Under the pieces are notes generated by a model. It saw nothing but the letters and a program-made list of their open reading frames with translations, was not told the origin of the DNA and did not search any database. DNA of 34,689 bases from NCBI RefSeq assembly GCF_000834015.1, contig NZ_JXQI01000083.1:1-34689 (forward strand). The letters run 5' to 3'. This DNA is from Prevotella pectinovora (GTDB lineage: Bacteria; Bacteroidota; Bacteroidia; Bacteroidales; Bacteroidaceae). A program made the translations under genes and the position numbers. Of the stretch, positions 1 to 8,245 are shown piece after piece; within the stretch, counting starts at the first letter, position 1, and each line of letters begins with the position of its first letter.

Positions 1-113
1 GCATCGTGGGGTAAGGGGATGGTGGCTACATATTGATGTTGTGCTGTTGCTTTTTACTGAAAGCTGCTACTAACGACTCATAAATCTACCCTTAATCGTG
101 TATTGGATGATAG

Positions 114-2048
114 TTGCGGATTTTAGGAAAAAATGAAAATGACAACTATGAGCTGATATTGACATGCGGAACGACTTATGGAGTGAAAGGGTTGGAAAGC
201 AAATACACACTATGCAAAGATCTGCGCCAATGGATAGCCTTATGGAAGAATGTGGGCGCAAGCATAAAATCGCAGATTATATGTTCGTCGAAATGTATCT
301 TTGGCAATGCACACAATGCGCAGCCGGACAATGCTTTCAAATATACGGTATGTGATAATGCATTTGATTTCTTGAATAAAGGACTTGGACTTGATTTCGA
401 AAAACTGTATGTCAGAGAAGAAGATATGCCATATTGGGAGATGTTGGCGTCAAATATAGACGTGACGGATTTTGATTTTGATGTTTTCGTAAATCAGAAG
501 TTCAATGCTTCGAATCTCACCGAAGATACCACCTTTGTGCAGACATGGTTTGAATTCAAGGATGAATTTTCGCGTTGGCTCCTTAAAACATATTCAATAT
601 GGAAGAGCGATGTGAGTAGTTATCTGATTAGGGTATTGGAAAAAGTCTGTTCGCTGAGCACTTCTGAGTTGTTCTCACAGATTGCCACACAAATATTTCA
701 CGAATCGCTTGATGAAACCAGTCTACAGCAACGCTTGTCGCTGCTTAAAGAAGCAAAAAGACAGAATGTTCAGATAACGGCTTTGGCGGAACAGGAGCTG
801 AAGGCGAAGTTGTCTGCAATGGCGGCAGACCCGGAACGTGGACCGTTATATGCGATGAAATATATGACGCCACTCACATTTTCAGAGCAATGTCTGATGA
901 TAGAATGGGTGGGACAAGGGAGAATAGAGAAGAACTATATAAAGACTTTGTATCCAGAACTCTATAATTATCTGACATTGCCTAATGTCCAGACTGAGAA
1001 TGGAAACAACTGGATAAATGGATACTTCCAGGAGTATTGTTTGTCAAAAGTGGCAAACAGACCAACTGAAAGCTTGATTAACCAGCTGAAAGAACACAAT
1101 GCTTCGCAACTCAGTTTTGAGGCATGGCGTGACGGCTTCAAGACTGTCAAGACTTTATTGCATCATCGCAGCGATATAGATCTTTTCTATTGGATTGATG
1201 GTCTTGGTGTAGACTGGATTCCATTTATCACGAAGGTTATAGAAAAACATAAAGTAGACGGGGTGTTCTTGAATGAGGTATATGTGGCAACAGCGGAACT
1301 TCCGACTGTCACTTCTGTCAATAAAGAAAAATTGTTGGAACTGGCTGGTGATAAGCTTGAAAAGATAGGCGACATAGACAAGTTTGCCCACACGCAGAAA
1401 AACTATCCAGCCTATCTTACGGAAGAGTTCCACCTGGTGGAGAATGCCATCTCAAGGGTTCTCTCACAATATAACGGAAAGAAGATTGCCTTTGTTGCAG
1501 ACCATGGTATCAGTTATATGTCACAGTTTGGTGTTGGCTTAAACCTCGCAGGAGTAGAAACAGATCATGCCGGACGCTGCGGGCGTTGGCTCAAGGGAAA
1601 AGTTCCGACAGACAACAACTACGTCGTCATAGAAGATGGGCATACTTTGTGTTCCTTGAACAATAATTCGCTATCAGCCAAGACATCAACAGGGCTAGGC
1701 GCTCATGGAGGAGCTACTCCAGAAGAAATACTCGTGCCTATTATAATAGTCTCCAATCAAAAAAATGCAAGCGTATATACGGCAAAATTACAATCAAATG
1801 AAATTGTCGCAACGACACCTGTTGTCAGATATATAATTATGGGAATAAACAGTATTGACACGCCTGTTGTTTTATATAATGGCGTGGAGTACGCTCTTCA
1901 TAAAGTCGATGGGGATATATATGAGAGCGAACGACTGAATCTCGTCGACACATCGACAAGAATAACCTTGCGTATTGGAGATTTCAAGCAAACAGATAAT
2001 CTGAGCATAAACACCGGTGCTCAGGAGGATGATTTATTTGGATTTTGA
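114..2048 (+). CDS. pglZ: BREX phosphatase-like protein PglZ (5' end unclear)
   Basis: PglZ is the alkaline-phosphatase-superfamily component of BREX phage exclusion. Three hallmark segments are visible: WIDGLG (about residues 360-365, metal-binding Asp), VADHG (461-465) and HGGATPEE followed by hydrophobic residues (531-538), which is highly typical of PglZ. The N-terminal half is the poorly conserved helical part. The gene overlaps or abuts brxL by a few bases, which is the standard 3' order of a BREX operon. The only in-frame start is TTG at 114, directly after an in-frame TAG, and no ATG occurs before residue about 105. Homologs usually have an extra N-terminal segment, so this end is either truncated, frameshifted near the A6 run at 128-133, or uses an unusual start. 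The rest of the operon would lie left of the window. Family call is confident; integrity is not. Confidence 0.85.
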   Translation: MRILGKNENDNYELILTCGTTYGVKGLESKYTLCKDLRQWIALWKNVGASIKSQIICSSKCIFGNAHNAQPDNAFKYTVCDNAFDFLNKGLGLDFEKLYVREEDMPYWEMLASNIDVTDFDFDVFVNQKFNASNLTEDTTFVQTWFEFKDEFSRWLLKTYSIWKSDVSSYLIRVLEKVCSLSTSELFSQIATQIFHESLDETSLQQRLSLLKEAKRQNVQITALAEQELKAKLSAMAADPERGPLYAMKYMTPLTFSEQCLMIEWVGQGRIEKNYIKTLYPELYNYLTLPNVQTENGNNWINGYFQEYCLSKVANRPTESLINQLKEHNASQLSFEAWRDGFKTVKTLLHHRSDIDLFYWIDGLGVDWIPFITKVIEKHKVDGVFLNEVYVATAELPTVTSVNKEKLLELAGDKLEKIGDIDKFAHTQKNYPAYLTEEFHLVENAISRVLSQYNGKKIAFVADHGISYMSQFGVGLNLAGVETDHAGRCGRWLKGKVPTDNNYVVIEDGHTLCSLNNNSLSAKTSTGLGAHGGATPEEILVPIIIVSNQKNASVYTAKLQSNEIVATTPVVRYIIMGINSIDTPVVLYNGVEYALHKVDGDIYESERLNLVDTSTRITLRIGDFKQTDNLSINTGAQEDDLFGF

Positions 2049-2050
2049 TT

Positions 2051-3493
2051 ATGCAGACAAATATCATACATAAAGTTAGAGAGCAGTTTGCCTCGATGGT
2101 TATTTATAAAGATCCGGCTTCAACCAACAGTTTGTTTGCCGGGCGCAATCTTCCTTCTTTCGTGAAGGACTTCATTCTCAAGCGTTATATTAATGAAGAC
2201 GGTTCTGTGGATCGTGCCGGTCTGACAGGATTTCTTGACATGGTGATACCTCAAAAGCAGACAGAGGTAAAAGATCGCTTGGCTTCTGGAGAAGAATTGA
2301 CATTACTCACACGTTTTATCATATATATAGATTTGGTGAAGGATGTACGCAGATTCGGTATTCCGGATCTCGGCATCAAGATAAACGAGGGGCAGATACC
2401 GGAGTATGTTTATAAAAAACATCAAGGAGAACTCGTGGATGGAGAGAAATGGGGTATTATCAAGCTTTCTGTGCTTCCGGATAATGACGGAAAGAAGTAT
2501 CATGTGGAGATGGTTGATTATAAACCTTTCAAACCTTACCGTAGCGTAGATATTGATTATCTGCGTAATGCCCGTTCTGCTTTCTCCACGCAGGAATGGA
2601 TAGACTTGTTGTTGTCTGCTATGGAATATGAGGCTGACGGCTTTGAAACGATGACCCAGAAGATGGAGTTTCTGACTCGCCTTCTTATTTTTGTCGAACC
2701 GCGTTTGAATGTTATAGAACTTGCTCCTAAAGGAACAGGTAAGTCTTTTGTGTTTGGTAATCTTTCAAAGTATGGCTGGCTTGTTAGCGGAGGAAAAGTA
2801 ACGCGCGCTAAGCTCTTCTATGATAAAGCCAAACAACAGAATGGTATTATCAAGAATCATGATTTTACCGCTTTTGATGAGATTCAAACTATTATTTTCC
2901 AGGAGCCTGCAGAGATACAGGCTGCACTAAAATCATATCTTGAATCGGGTAAGACTACGATTGACAACAACGAATTCAGTTCGGAGTGTGGTTTGATGTT
3001 GATGGGAAATATACCCCTGAATGAGCAGCGTAGACCTTTGAACTATAGGTATTTTGATTCGTTGCCTCAGTCGTTTCGCGAGTCCGCGTTGCTTGACCGT
3101 TTCCATTGTTTTATTGAAGGATGGCATCTGCCTCGTGTAAATAAAGGTATCATCTATAAAGGGTGGACATTGAATGTGGAGTATTTTTCTGAAATTCTGC
3201 ATTCTCTTCGCACGCAAAATATCTATGGGTTGTTGTTTGATGAGTTGGTAGGATACGACAAGAATGCTGATACACGAGACTTTAATGCTGTCAAACGTAT
3301 GACTGTTGCTTATATGAAACTACTATTTCCGCATTGGACCCATGTTGATGATGTTAATATGGATGACTTTGATACATATTGCTTACAACCGGCAATACGC
3401 CGACGTGGCATAATAAAGGAACAGTGTCATTATATAGATGTAGAGTTTAAAACAATTATGCCAAATTTCTGGATAAAGAAAGATTATGTATAA
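2051..3493 (+). CDS. brxL: BREX AAA+ protein BrxL, short form
   Basis: BrxL is the Lon-related AAA+ protein of BREX. Residue numbers here count from the TTG six bases upstream of the annotated start. Walker A is APKGTGKS (227-234), the Walker B-like segment is FTAFDEIQ (274-281), a sensor-1 type GNIP lies at 321-324, and a candidate arginine finger is in LLDRFH (about R352). The protein is only 480 residues and ends soon after the AAA+ module. Long BrxL proteins of about 680 residues carry a C-terminal Lon-like domain that is absent here, so this matches the short BrxL class, as reported for some BREX types (type 4-like). I chose ATG 2051 over the overlapping TTG at 2045; a GGAGG lies about 20 bases upstream. 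It is co-directional with pglZ, almost certainly one operon, and is followed at once by a strong terminator. Confidence 0.88.
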   Translation: MQTNIIHKVREQFASMVIYKDPASTNSLFAGRNLPSFVKDFILKRYINEDGSVDRAGLTGFLDMVIPQKQTEVKDRLASGEELTLLTRFIIYIDLVKDVRRFGIPDLGIKINEGQIPEYVYKKHQGELVDGEKWGIIKLSVLPDNDGKKYHVEMVDYKPFKPYRSVDIDYLRNARSAFSTQEWIDLLLSAMEYEADGFETMTQKMEFLTRLLIFVEPRLNVIELAPKGTGKSFVFGNLSKYGWLVSGGKVTRAKLFYDKAKQQNGIIKNHDFTAFDEIQTIIFQEPAEIQAALKSYLESGKTTIDNNEFSSECGLMLMGNIPLNEQRRPLNYRYFDSLPQSFRESALLDRFHCFIEGWHLPRVNKGIIYKGWTLNVEYFSEILHSLRTQNIYGLLFDELVGYDKNADTRDFNAVKRMTVAYMKLLFPHWTHVDDVNMDDFDTYCLQPAIRRRGIIKEQCHYIDVEFKTIMPNFWIKKDYV

Positions 3494-3494
3494 A

Positions 3495-3539
3495 ACAAGC
3501 CCCATACTTTTGACTTAATGACAAAAGTATGGGGCTTGT
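3495..3539. terminator. Bidirectional intrinsic terminator between brxL and hsp20
   Basis: A perfect 18-bp inverted repeat (arms 3495-3512 and 3522-3539, 9-base loop) begins two bases after the brxL stop. T-rich sequence follows on both strands. It separates convergent brxL and hsp20. Confidence 0.9.
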
Positions 3540-3579
3540 CCTTATTTTAACCTAAATATGTCATTTGGGTTTAGTGGTA

Positions 3580-4035
3580 TTACTTGACCTCTATATTCCT
3601 CATCACCTTGGCCTCCTGCTCTGGAGTAGTCTTTGGAATGGTGATTGTGAGGATGCCGTTGGCAACGCCAGCACTGATCTTGTCGCGGTCTACATCATCC
3701 GGCAGAGTGTAGCTCTGCTCGTAGTTGCCATAGGCAAACTCACGGCGCAGGTAGTGTATGTGGCGAGACCTGTGGCTGTCCCTGTTCTCCTCCTTGTGTT
3801 CCATCTTGTTCTCGATGGCAACATGAAGAAGTCCCTCGTTGGTGACGTTAATGCGCACCCATTCCTTTTCCAGTCCAGGAACTGCCATTTCCATAATATA
3901 ATCTTCGGCTGTCTCCTTCACGTTGAGTGCCGGAGCCGTAGTGTTGCGTTGCGGCATCAGCTCGGTGTCGGAAAGTGAGTCATCAAAGAATTTGTCTAAC
4001 CAATTAGAATAGTTGTTTCTGCGAACCATCAACAT
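3580..4035 (-). CDS. Hsp20/alpha-crystallin family small heat-shock protein
   Basis: ATP-independent holdase chaperone of the Hsp20 family, 151 residues, normal size. The alpha-crystallin core runs from about residue 35 to 135: it opens with NVKETAEDYIMEMAVPGLEKE, contains a basic RRSH-type linker region, and shows the conserved A-x-x-x-N-G-(I/L)-L-x-I-x-(I/L)-PK signature (ANGILTITIPK) at the end of the core. The short C-terminal tail EAKVMRNIEVK carries the IEV (I-x-V) anchor expected for oligomer assembly. I chose the ATG at 4035 because a clear GGAGG sits 8 bases upstream; the longer frame starting at TTG 4050 would run through that site. It is monocistronic and convergent with brxL. A nested hairpin about 170-210 bases upstream may be regulatory. 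Confidence 0.93.
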   Translation of the reverse strand: MLMVRRNNYSNWLDKFFDDSLSDTELMPQRNTTAPALNVKETAEDYIMEMAVPGLEKEWVRINVTNEGLLHVAIENKMEHKEENRDSHRSRHIHYLRREFAYGNYEQSYTLPDDVDRDKISAGVANGILTITIPKTTPEQEAKVMRNIEVK

Positions 4036-4201
4036 AGTGAATACCTCCAAATTTTATTTTTCTCGTCCTCCCTTCACCATGCGGATCCGTCGGGACTTCT
4101 GATTGTTGTTTTATGTTTTTTTTGCCTCAAGCTTCAAGGCTTTCGGCTTTCATTAGGGCATATCGCAACATGTGTGCCAATGGCTTTGCAAGGGTTGGTG
4201 T

Positions 4202-4248
4202 CTGACAATTTGTACGTTTTACGACTCGTAAACATGAAAAAATGTCAG
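4202..4248. promoter_or_regulatory. Nested inverted repeat between hsp20 and the C69 peptidase gene
   Basis: Outer arms CTGACA (4202-4207) and TGTCAG (4243-4248) enclose an inner perfect hairpin TTTACG-ACT-CGTAAA (4218-4232). It lies in the divergent intergenic region between hsp20 (minus) and the peptidase (plus). An operator or leader structure is possible; no function is shown. Confidence 0.35.
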
Positions 4249-4305
4249 AATAGTGTCATGGTGGAGCAAAGTATTTCTCTATTTTATACATATTTAATAT
4301 GTCTT

Positions 4306-4338
4306 TTTGTTTCGTATTATTCTGTTTTTATACTTTTG
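4306..4338 (+). promoter_or_regulatory. Bacteroidota-type promoter for the C69 dipeptidase
   Basis: TTTG (4306-4309) is followed 21 bases later by TACTTTTG (4331-4338), matching the TTTG / TAnnTTTG consensus of the Bacteroidota primary sigma factor. It lies 36 bases before the ATG at 4375. Confidence 0.7.
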
Positions 4339-4374
4339 CATCTATAGAACCATATATTAAAATAAACAGGGACT

Positions 4375-5814
4375 ATGGAGAAAGAAAAGATTTCAGGAAA
4401 ACTTCCTTCTGAATGTACTACGATTATCGTGGGGGAGGAACAGAGTGTGGACGGTGCGAGATATCTGTGCCGCTCAAGTGATTTCGACGCTTTGATGGCT
4501 ATCAACGTGGAGGTGCACAGGGATACTGACGACGGACAGGAGGAATTCGTGGCGAAGGACAGCAAGTTCCGTTGTCCGTTGCCGAAGAAAGCACTCGGCT
4601 ACACCGGTCTGCCGGACTATACATATCCGGGAGAGTGGGGCAGCGCCGGATATAACACGGCAGGAGTGGGAATGAGTTCCACGGAGACTATCTTCAGCAG
4701 CGAGAAGGCTCTTGAGGCTGACCCGTATGTGGAGGACGGACTGGCGGAGAACTGTACCTACAACATCGTTTTACCTTATGTGCATACAGCCCGCGAGGGC
4801 GTGGAGAGACTGGGAGCGCTGATTGAGGAATACGGGTCGGCGGAAGGTTTCGGCATCGGTTTTATAGATGCCAAGGAGACCTGGTATCTGGAGAATGCCG
4901 GCGGACACAGATGGCTGGCGTGCAGGATGCCAAAGGACAAGTATTTCGTGACCGGCAACCAGAGCCGCTACCGCAAGTATGACCCCGAAGACAAGGAGAA
5001 TTACCTGGCATCGGCAGATCTGATAGAGTTTGCCGAGAAGAACGGGCTGTATAATCCTGCCGACGGCGTGTTTGATTTTCATGAGGCTTATTCGAGAGAC
5101 GAGAAACTCGATACTACATACAACTATCCGCGCGTGTGGGGACTGCAACGGATGTTCTCGCCGGCTATAAAGAACGATGTGGAGAAAAACACTTTCCCCG
5201 TGTTTGCCGAGGCTGAAAGGAAAATATCCCTTGCAGACCTGCGCAAGGCTTTCCGCTTCCACTACGACAATACCGACCACGACCCTTACCTCCATTCCAA
5301 CGGCAAGGAGCCATACCGCCCGGTAAGTATCTTCCGTACTACGCAGACGCATATCATGCAGGTGCGTCCGGAGCTGCCGACGGCTATTGGCGAAGTGACA
5401 TACGTGGCGTTTGGTATGGCAGACCTCAGCGTGTTCATCCCCTTCTATCAGGGAGCTACGGAGGTGGACGAGAGGTATACATATCGTGCAAATAGCGAAA
5501 GCGACGACTATTCCGCCTATTGGACCTTCCGCAAGATTGCCGCCCTGGGTATGACAGACTACAACTATTTTGCCCCGATAATAAAGAAGGCATATCTTGA
5601 ACTTGAGACTGAGTTTGACGAGACGCAGCGGAAGATAGAGAAGGAATATCTCGCCACATGCAAGGAAGCTCCCGACAATGCCGTTGAGGCTCTCACGGCT
5701 GCCGGCATCGCCATGCAGAAGCGCGCATACGATTTCAGCAAGCAGCTGCTCAACACTCTATTCACCCATCTTACGAAGAAGGTGCAGGAGGAATACTTGT
5801 TTCATGGAGCGTAA
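4375..5814 (+). CDS. C69-family dipeptidase
   Basis: Peptidase family C69 (U34-type N-terminal nucleophile dipeptidases, related to Lactobacillus PepD). The family acts as Ntn hydrolases in which a cysteine near the N-terminus becomes the nucleophile. Here that residue is Cys14 in SECTTIIVG, followed by the expected (V/A)DG segment. The core then shows GYNTAGVGMSSTETIFS, the conserved YNIVLPYVHTAREGVERLG stretch, and the FGIGFIDAKETWYLEN region containing the family's YLEN motif. At 479 residues it is slightly shorter than many Bacteroides members. There is no signal peptide, and the 13 residues before Cys14 would need removal as a short propeptide. It is monocistronic, with its own promoter and a terminator hairpin at 5838-5865. 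Substrate specificity cannot be read from the sequence. Confidence 0.88.
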   Translation: MEKEKISGKLPSECTTIIVGEEQSVDGARYLCRSSDFDALMAINVEVHRDTDDGQEEFVAKDSKFRCPLPKKALGYTGLPDYTYPGEWGSAGYNTAGVGMSSTETIFSSEKALEADPYVEDGLAENCTYNIVLPYVHTAREGVERLGALIEEYGSAEGFGIGFIDAKETWYLENAGGHRWLACRMPKDKYFVTGNQSRYRKYDPEDKENYLASADLIEFAEKNGLYNPADGVFDFHEAYSRDEKLDTTYNYPRVWGLQRMFSPAIKNDVEKNTFPVFAEAERKISLADLRKAFRFHYDNTDHDPYLHSNGKEPYRPVSIFRTTQTHIMQVRPELPTAIGEVTYVAFGMADLSVFIPFYQGATEVDERYTYRANSESDDYSAYWTFRKIAALGMTDYNYFAPIIKKAYLELETEFDETQRKIEKEYLATCKEAPDNAVEALTAAGIAMQKRAYDFSKQLLNTLFTHLTKKVQEEYLFHGA

Positions 5815-5837
5815 AGATTGAATTGATATTTGTGATA

Positions 5838-5865
5838 AAAGGGAGTGCCCATGGGTTCTCCCTTT
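5838..5865 (+). terminator. Intrinsic terminator after the C69 peptidase gene
   Basis: Inverted repeat AAAGGGAG (5838-5845) / CTCCCTTT (5858-5865) with a 12-base loop that itself contains CCCATGGG, followed by a T-rich stretch. Confidence 0.6.
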
Positions 5866-5880
5866 GTCTTTCATGAATAA

Positions 5881-6056
5881 AGCATGGACTTGTTATTCGT
5901 GAAGCATGGACTTGTTATTCGTGAAGCATGGACTTGTTATTCGTGAAGCATGGACTTGTTATTCGTGAAACATGGACTTGTTATTCATAAAACATAGACT
6001 TGCTATTCGTAAAACACAAATTTGAAATCTCTAAAATACAGACTTGTAATTCGTAA
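5881..6056. repeat. 22-bp tandem repeat array, about 8 units
   Basis: Eight consecutive units of exactly 22 bp begin at 5881, 5903, 5925, 5947, 5969, 5991, 6013 and 6035. The consensus is about agcatggacttgttattcgt plus ga. The first four are identical; units 5 and 6 carry a few substitutions and unit 7 is degraded. Because 22 is not a multiple of 3 and no frame stays open, it is non-coding. There are no spacers, so it is not a CRISPR array. It is likely a variable-number tandem repeat. Confidence 0.92.
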
Positions 6057-6071
6057 AATATTGACCTCGGA

Positions 6072-6137
6072 TTCCCCCCACGCCGTGGGGAACAGAACCC
6101 CCTAATGTGGGGATGTCTTCCCCCTGGTGTGGGGGAA
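6072..6137. repeat. GC-rich palindromic dispersed element, copy A
   Basis: An outer imperfect inverted repeat of C/G runs encloses an inner hairpin around ACCCCCTAATGTGGGG. A second copy lies at 34387-34450. The shared core gtggggaaca-n-aaccccctaat is identical apart from one base. A spurious minus-strand reading frame crosses it. Confidence 0.75.
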
Positions 6138-6180
6138 AATATGGGATGCCGAAAGGCATGATACTTCTATGATACATCAA

Positions 6181-6215
6181 TGATACTTTTCTGTAAAATA
6201 TCCAGAAAAGTATCA
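6181..6215. terminator. Perfect 13-bp hairpin, possible terminator facing the HsdR_N-like gene
   Basis: Arms tgatacttttctg (6181-6193) and cagaaaagtatca (6203-6215) are perfectly complementary, with a 9-base loop. The heptamer atgatac occurs several more times between 6159 and 6285. It could end the minus-strand HsdR_N-like transcript or be a remnant repeat; there is no long T-run. Confidence 0.4.
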
Positions 6216-6321
6216 TCGGGTTAAGTCGTTAGTCTATAGTGTATTAGGGGCTTGGCGGTGGCCAAGAATGATACTATGATACTTTTTTTGAGGAAAATGT
6301 TTTATGTGTGTGCGTTGTCAG

Positions 6322-6771
6322 TTACAGATCCTCATAGCGAGGGATGTCGCTAAGGAAGGAGTAGAAACGGTTGGTATAGTCGATTTTGCAGCAGTAGTGG
6401 CTGATGCCGTTGCTCACCACCAGATAGTCGGCGTGGAGTAGAGTGTTGTAGGCGAAGATCTGGTTGAAGGTTTTCTGAGAGATGGCTATAGACGGCGCTT
6501 TGTATTCTATTATCATACGCGGCTTCAGATCCCTGGAATACAACACACTGTCGCAGCGCAACTTCTTGCCGCTGATGGTCAGCTCCACCTCGTTGGCAAG
6601 GAGGGCAGTGGGGTAGCCCTTGTGGTCTGCAAGGAAATGGATGAAATGCTGGCGCACCCATTCTTCGGGGGTCAGTGCTATGAATTTCCTGCGCAATACG
6701 TCGAGGATATACTGTCTGCCATCTTGCTGGCGCGTTTTTATTTCGTAAGGAGGTAGGTTTAATCGGTTCAT
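6322..6771 (-). CDS. HsdR N-terminal-domain-like nuclease (stand-alone)
   Basis: A 149-residue protein made only of the type I restriction enzyme R-subunit N-terminal domain (PF13588-like). It has a PD-(D/E)xK arrangement: Asp74 in RCDSVLY, then Glu89-x-Lys91 in MIIEYKAP, followed by helices with QIFAYN and a final LVVSNG strand. There are no helicase or HsdM/HsdS genes nearby, so it is not a working type I system. Stand-alone genes of this kind are widespread in Bacteroidota, often divergent from holA as here, which suggests a housekeeping DNA role (inference). I placed the start at MNRLNLPPYE because upstream residues of the longer frame look random. A good promoter lies about 130 bases upstream. 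Confidence 0.8.
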   Translation of the reverse strand: MNRLNLPPYEIKTRQQDGRQYILDVLRRKFIALTPEEWVRQHFIHFLADHKGYPTALLANEVELTISGKKLRCDSVLYSRDLKPRMIIEYKAPSIAISQKTFNQIFAYNTLLHADYLVVSNGISHYCCKIDYTNRFYSFLSDIPRYEDL

Positions 6772-6906
6772 TTTATTAATTTTGCAATCAGAATGCGTCT
6801 TGCTGATATTGTCGCCATGACACGACAGGACGGTTGGTCCATGACGGGAGACTTCATCCTTGTGAGACGATGACCCGCAAAGGCGGCGTCTCGTGTCTAT
6901 GGCATT

Positions 6907-6937
6907 GCAAAAGTAATGATATTTCGTGAATCTCAAA
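6907..6937 (-). promoter_or_regulatory. Promoter for the HsdR_N-like gene
   Basis: On the minus strand, TTTG (6937-6934) is followed after 18 bases by TACTTTTG (6915-6908) and a C. This is a good Bacteroidota promoter and implies a leader of about 130 bases before the ATG at 6771. Confidence 0.55.
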
Positions 6938-7127
6938 ATATGAAATGTCGGAAAAGAGCAGTGATTGACCATGCTTCAAAATTCCGTGTTCACGGGAATG
7001 GTATTGGCGACGAACAGTTTGATGGCATTCTTGAGAGGGTAAGGATGTTTTGTTATTAACATTATTATACAAATAGAAAAATGTTGCAGCGAAACTGATA
7101 ATGTATAAAATAGTTAAATAATATAGT

Positions 7128-8159
7128 ATGGCTGAGAAAACAGCGACAATGACTTTTGAGAGCGTGATGTCGGATCTGAAGGCCGGCAACTACGCACCGT
7201 CGTATCTGCTGATGGGGGAGGAGGCTTACTACATCGACCAGATCGCAGACTTCATTGCGGAGCATGCGATAAAGCCCGAAGAGAGAGATTTCAACCAGCA
7301 GATAGTGTTCGGAGCCGATGTGACGGGAGCCCAGGTGGCAGACATGGCGAGGAGCTATCCCGTGATGGCGGAACGGCAGGTGATAATAGTGAAGGAGGCG
7401 CAGAACATAAAAAACTGGGACCAGCTGGAGCGTTATCTGGAAAAACCGGCAAAGACGACTGTGCTCGTGGTGTGTTATAAAAACGGTACTATCGACGGAC
7501 GGAAGAAGATCCTGACGAGATTCAAGAATGCGGGAGTGGTGTTTGAGAGCAAGAAAAAGCGAGACTACGAGCTGCCGCCATTCATTGAGGCATATCTGAA
7601 AAAGCGCACAAAGGTGACGATAGAGAACAAGGCGGCGCAGATGCTTGCCGACCATATCGGGGCAGACCTCAGCAGGCTGACGGGAGAGATTGACAAACTG
7701 CTGCTCTCGCTGGAAGAGGGAGACACGCGCATCACGCCGCAGATGGTGGAGAAGAGGATCGGCATCAGCAAAGACTTCAATGCCTTTGAACTGAGAAGCG
7801 CCATCGCAGCGAAGGATGTGGTGAAGGCGAACCTGATATTGAAATATTTTGACAGCAATCCGAAAACAGGCGGGGCGTTCGCTCTGATACCGGTGATATT
7901 CTCGTATTTCCAGAATCTCATGCTTGCCTACTACGCTCCCAACAGACAGAATGATGCCGAGGTGGCGAGGTGGCTCGACCTGCGCGGACCATGGGCCGCC
8001 AAAGAGTATATGCTGGGAATGAGAAACTACAGTGGTGGGAAAGTGATGCAGATAATAGACAAAATCCGTGAGGCTGACACCAAGTGCAAGGGACTCGACA
8101 ATCCGAATACTCCCACCGGCGAGCTGCTGCAGGAGTTGATTTTCTTTATCATGCATTGA
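7128..8159 (+). CDS. holA: DNA polymerase III subunit delta
   Basis: HolA is the delta subunit of the clamp loader, which opens the beta sliding clamp. At 343 residues it is the usual length. The N-terminal AAA+-like domain has the typical YLLMGEEAYYIDQIADFI segment (residues 26-43), then the strand-helix pattern RQVIIVKEAQNI and the TVLVVCYKN strand. Later come the DLSRLTGEIDKLLL helix and FNAFELRSAIAAKD, both typical of delta proteins. The C-terminal collar has the family-like IPVIFSYFQNLMLAY segment. The ATG at 7128 is preceded by AT-rich sequence without a clear ribosome-binding site, as is normal here. It is divergent from the HsdR_N-like gene and followed by a terminator. Confidence 0.95.
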   Translation: MAEKTATMTFESVMSDLKAGNYAPSYLLMGEEAYYIDQIADFIAEHAIKPEERDFNQQIVFGADVTGAQVADMARSYPVMAERQVIIVKEAQNIKNWDQLERYLEKPAKTTVLVVCYKNGTIDGRKKILTRFKNAGVVFESKKKRDYELPPFIEAYLKKRTKVTIENKAAQMLADHIGADLSRLTGEIDKLLLSLEEGDTRITPQMVEKRIGISKDFNAFELRSAIAAKDVVKANLILKYFDSNPKTGGAFALIPVIFSYFQNLMLAYYAPNRQNDAEVARWLDLRGPWAAKEYMLGMRNYSGGKVMQIIDKIREADTKCKGLDNPNTPTGELLQELIFFIMH

Positions 8160-8211
8160 CCAGGGAACAAAGAATTTTCTGCCAGAAATGGTTACACCTT
8201 ATATATATATG

Positions 8212-8245
8212 TCCCCTCATCACCGTTTTTCGGGTGGTGAGGGGA
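8212..8245 (+). terminator. Intrinsic terminator after holA
   Basis: A 13-bp stem (8212-8224 with 8233-8245, one G-T wobble), GC-rich at the base, starts about 50 bases after the stop codon. Confidence 0.7.

Noticed and set aside
1155..1433. Minus-strand frames inside pglZ
   Set aside because: They are antisense to a well-supported gene and lack starts, promoters and recognisable motifs.
5881..6056. Possible CRISPR array
   Set aside because: Units are directly adjacent 22-mers with no spacers and there are no cas genes.
6031..6216. 61-codon minus-strand frame across the palindromic element
   Set aside because: It runs through the tandem repeat, the GC palindrome and a hairpin; no conserved protein features.
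6322..6771. A type I restriction system
   Set aside because: Only an N-terminal-domain-sized protein is present, with no helicase part, HsdM or HsdS.
7065..8156. 363-codon minus-strand frame opposite holA
   Set aside because: It is antisense to a clear holA gene; composition is His/Arg/Leu-rich as expected from a shadow frame and no family is recognisable.
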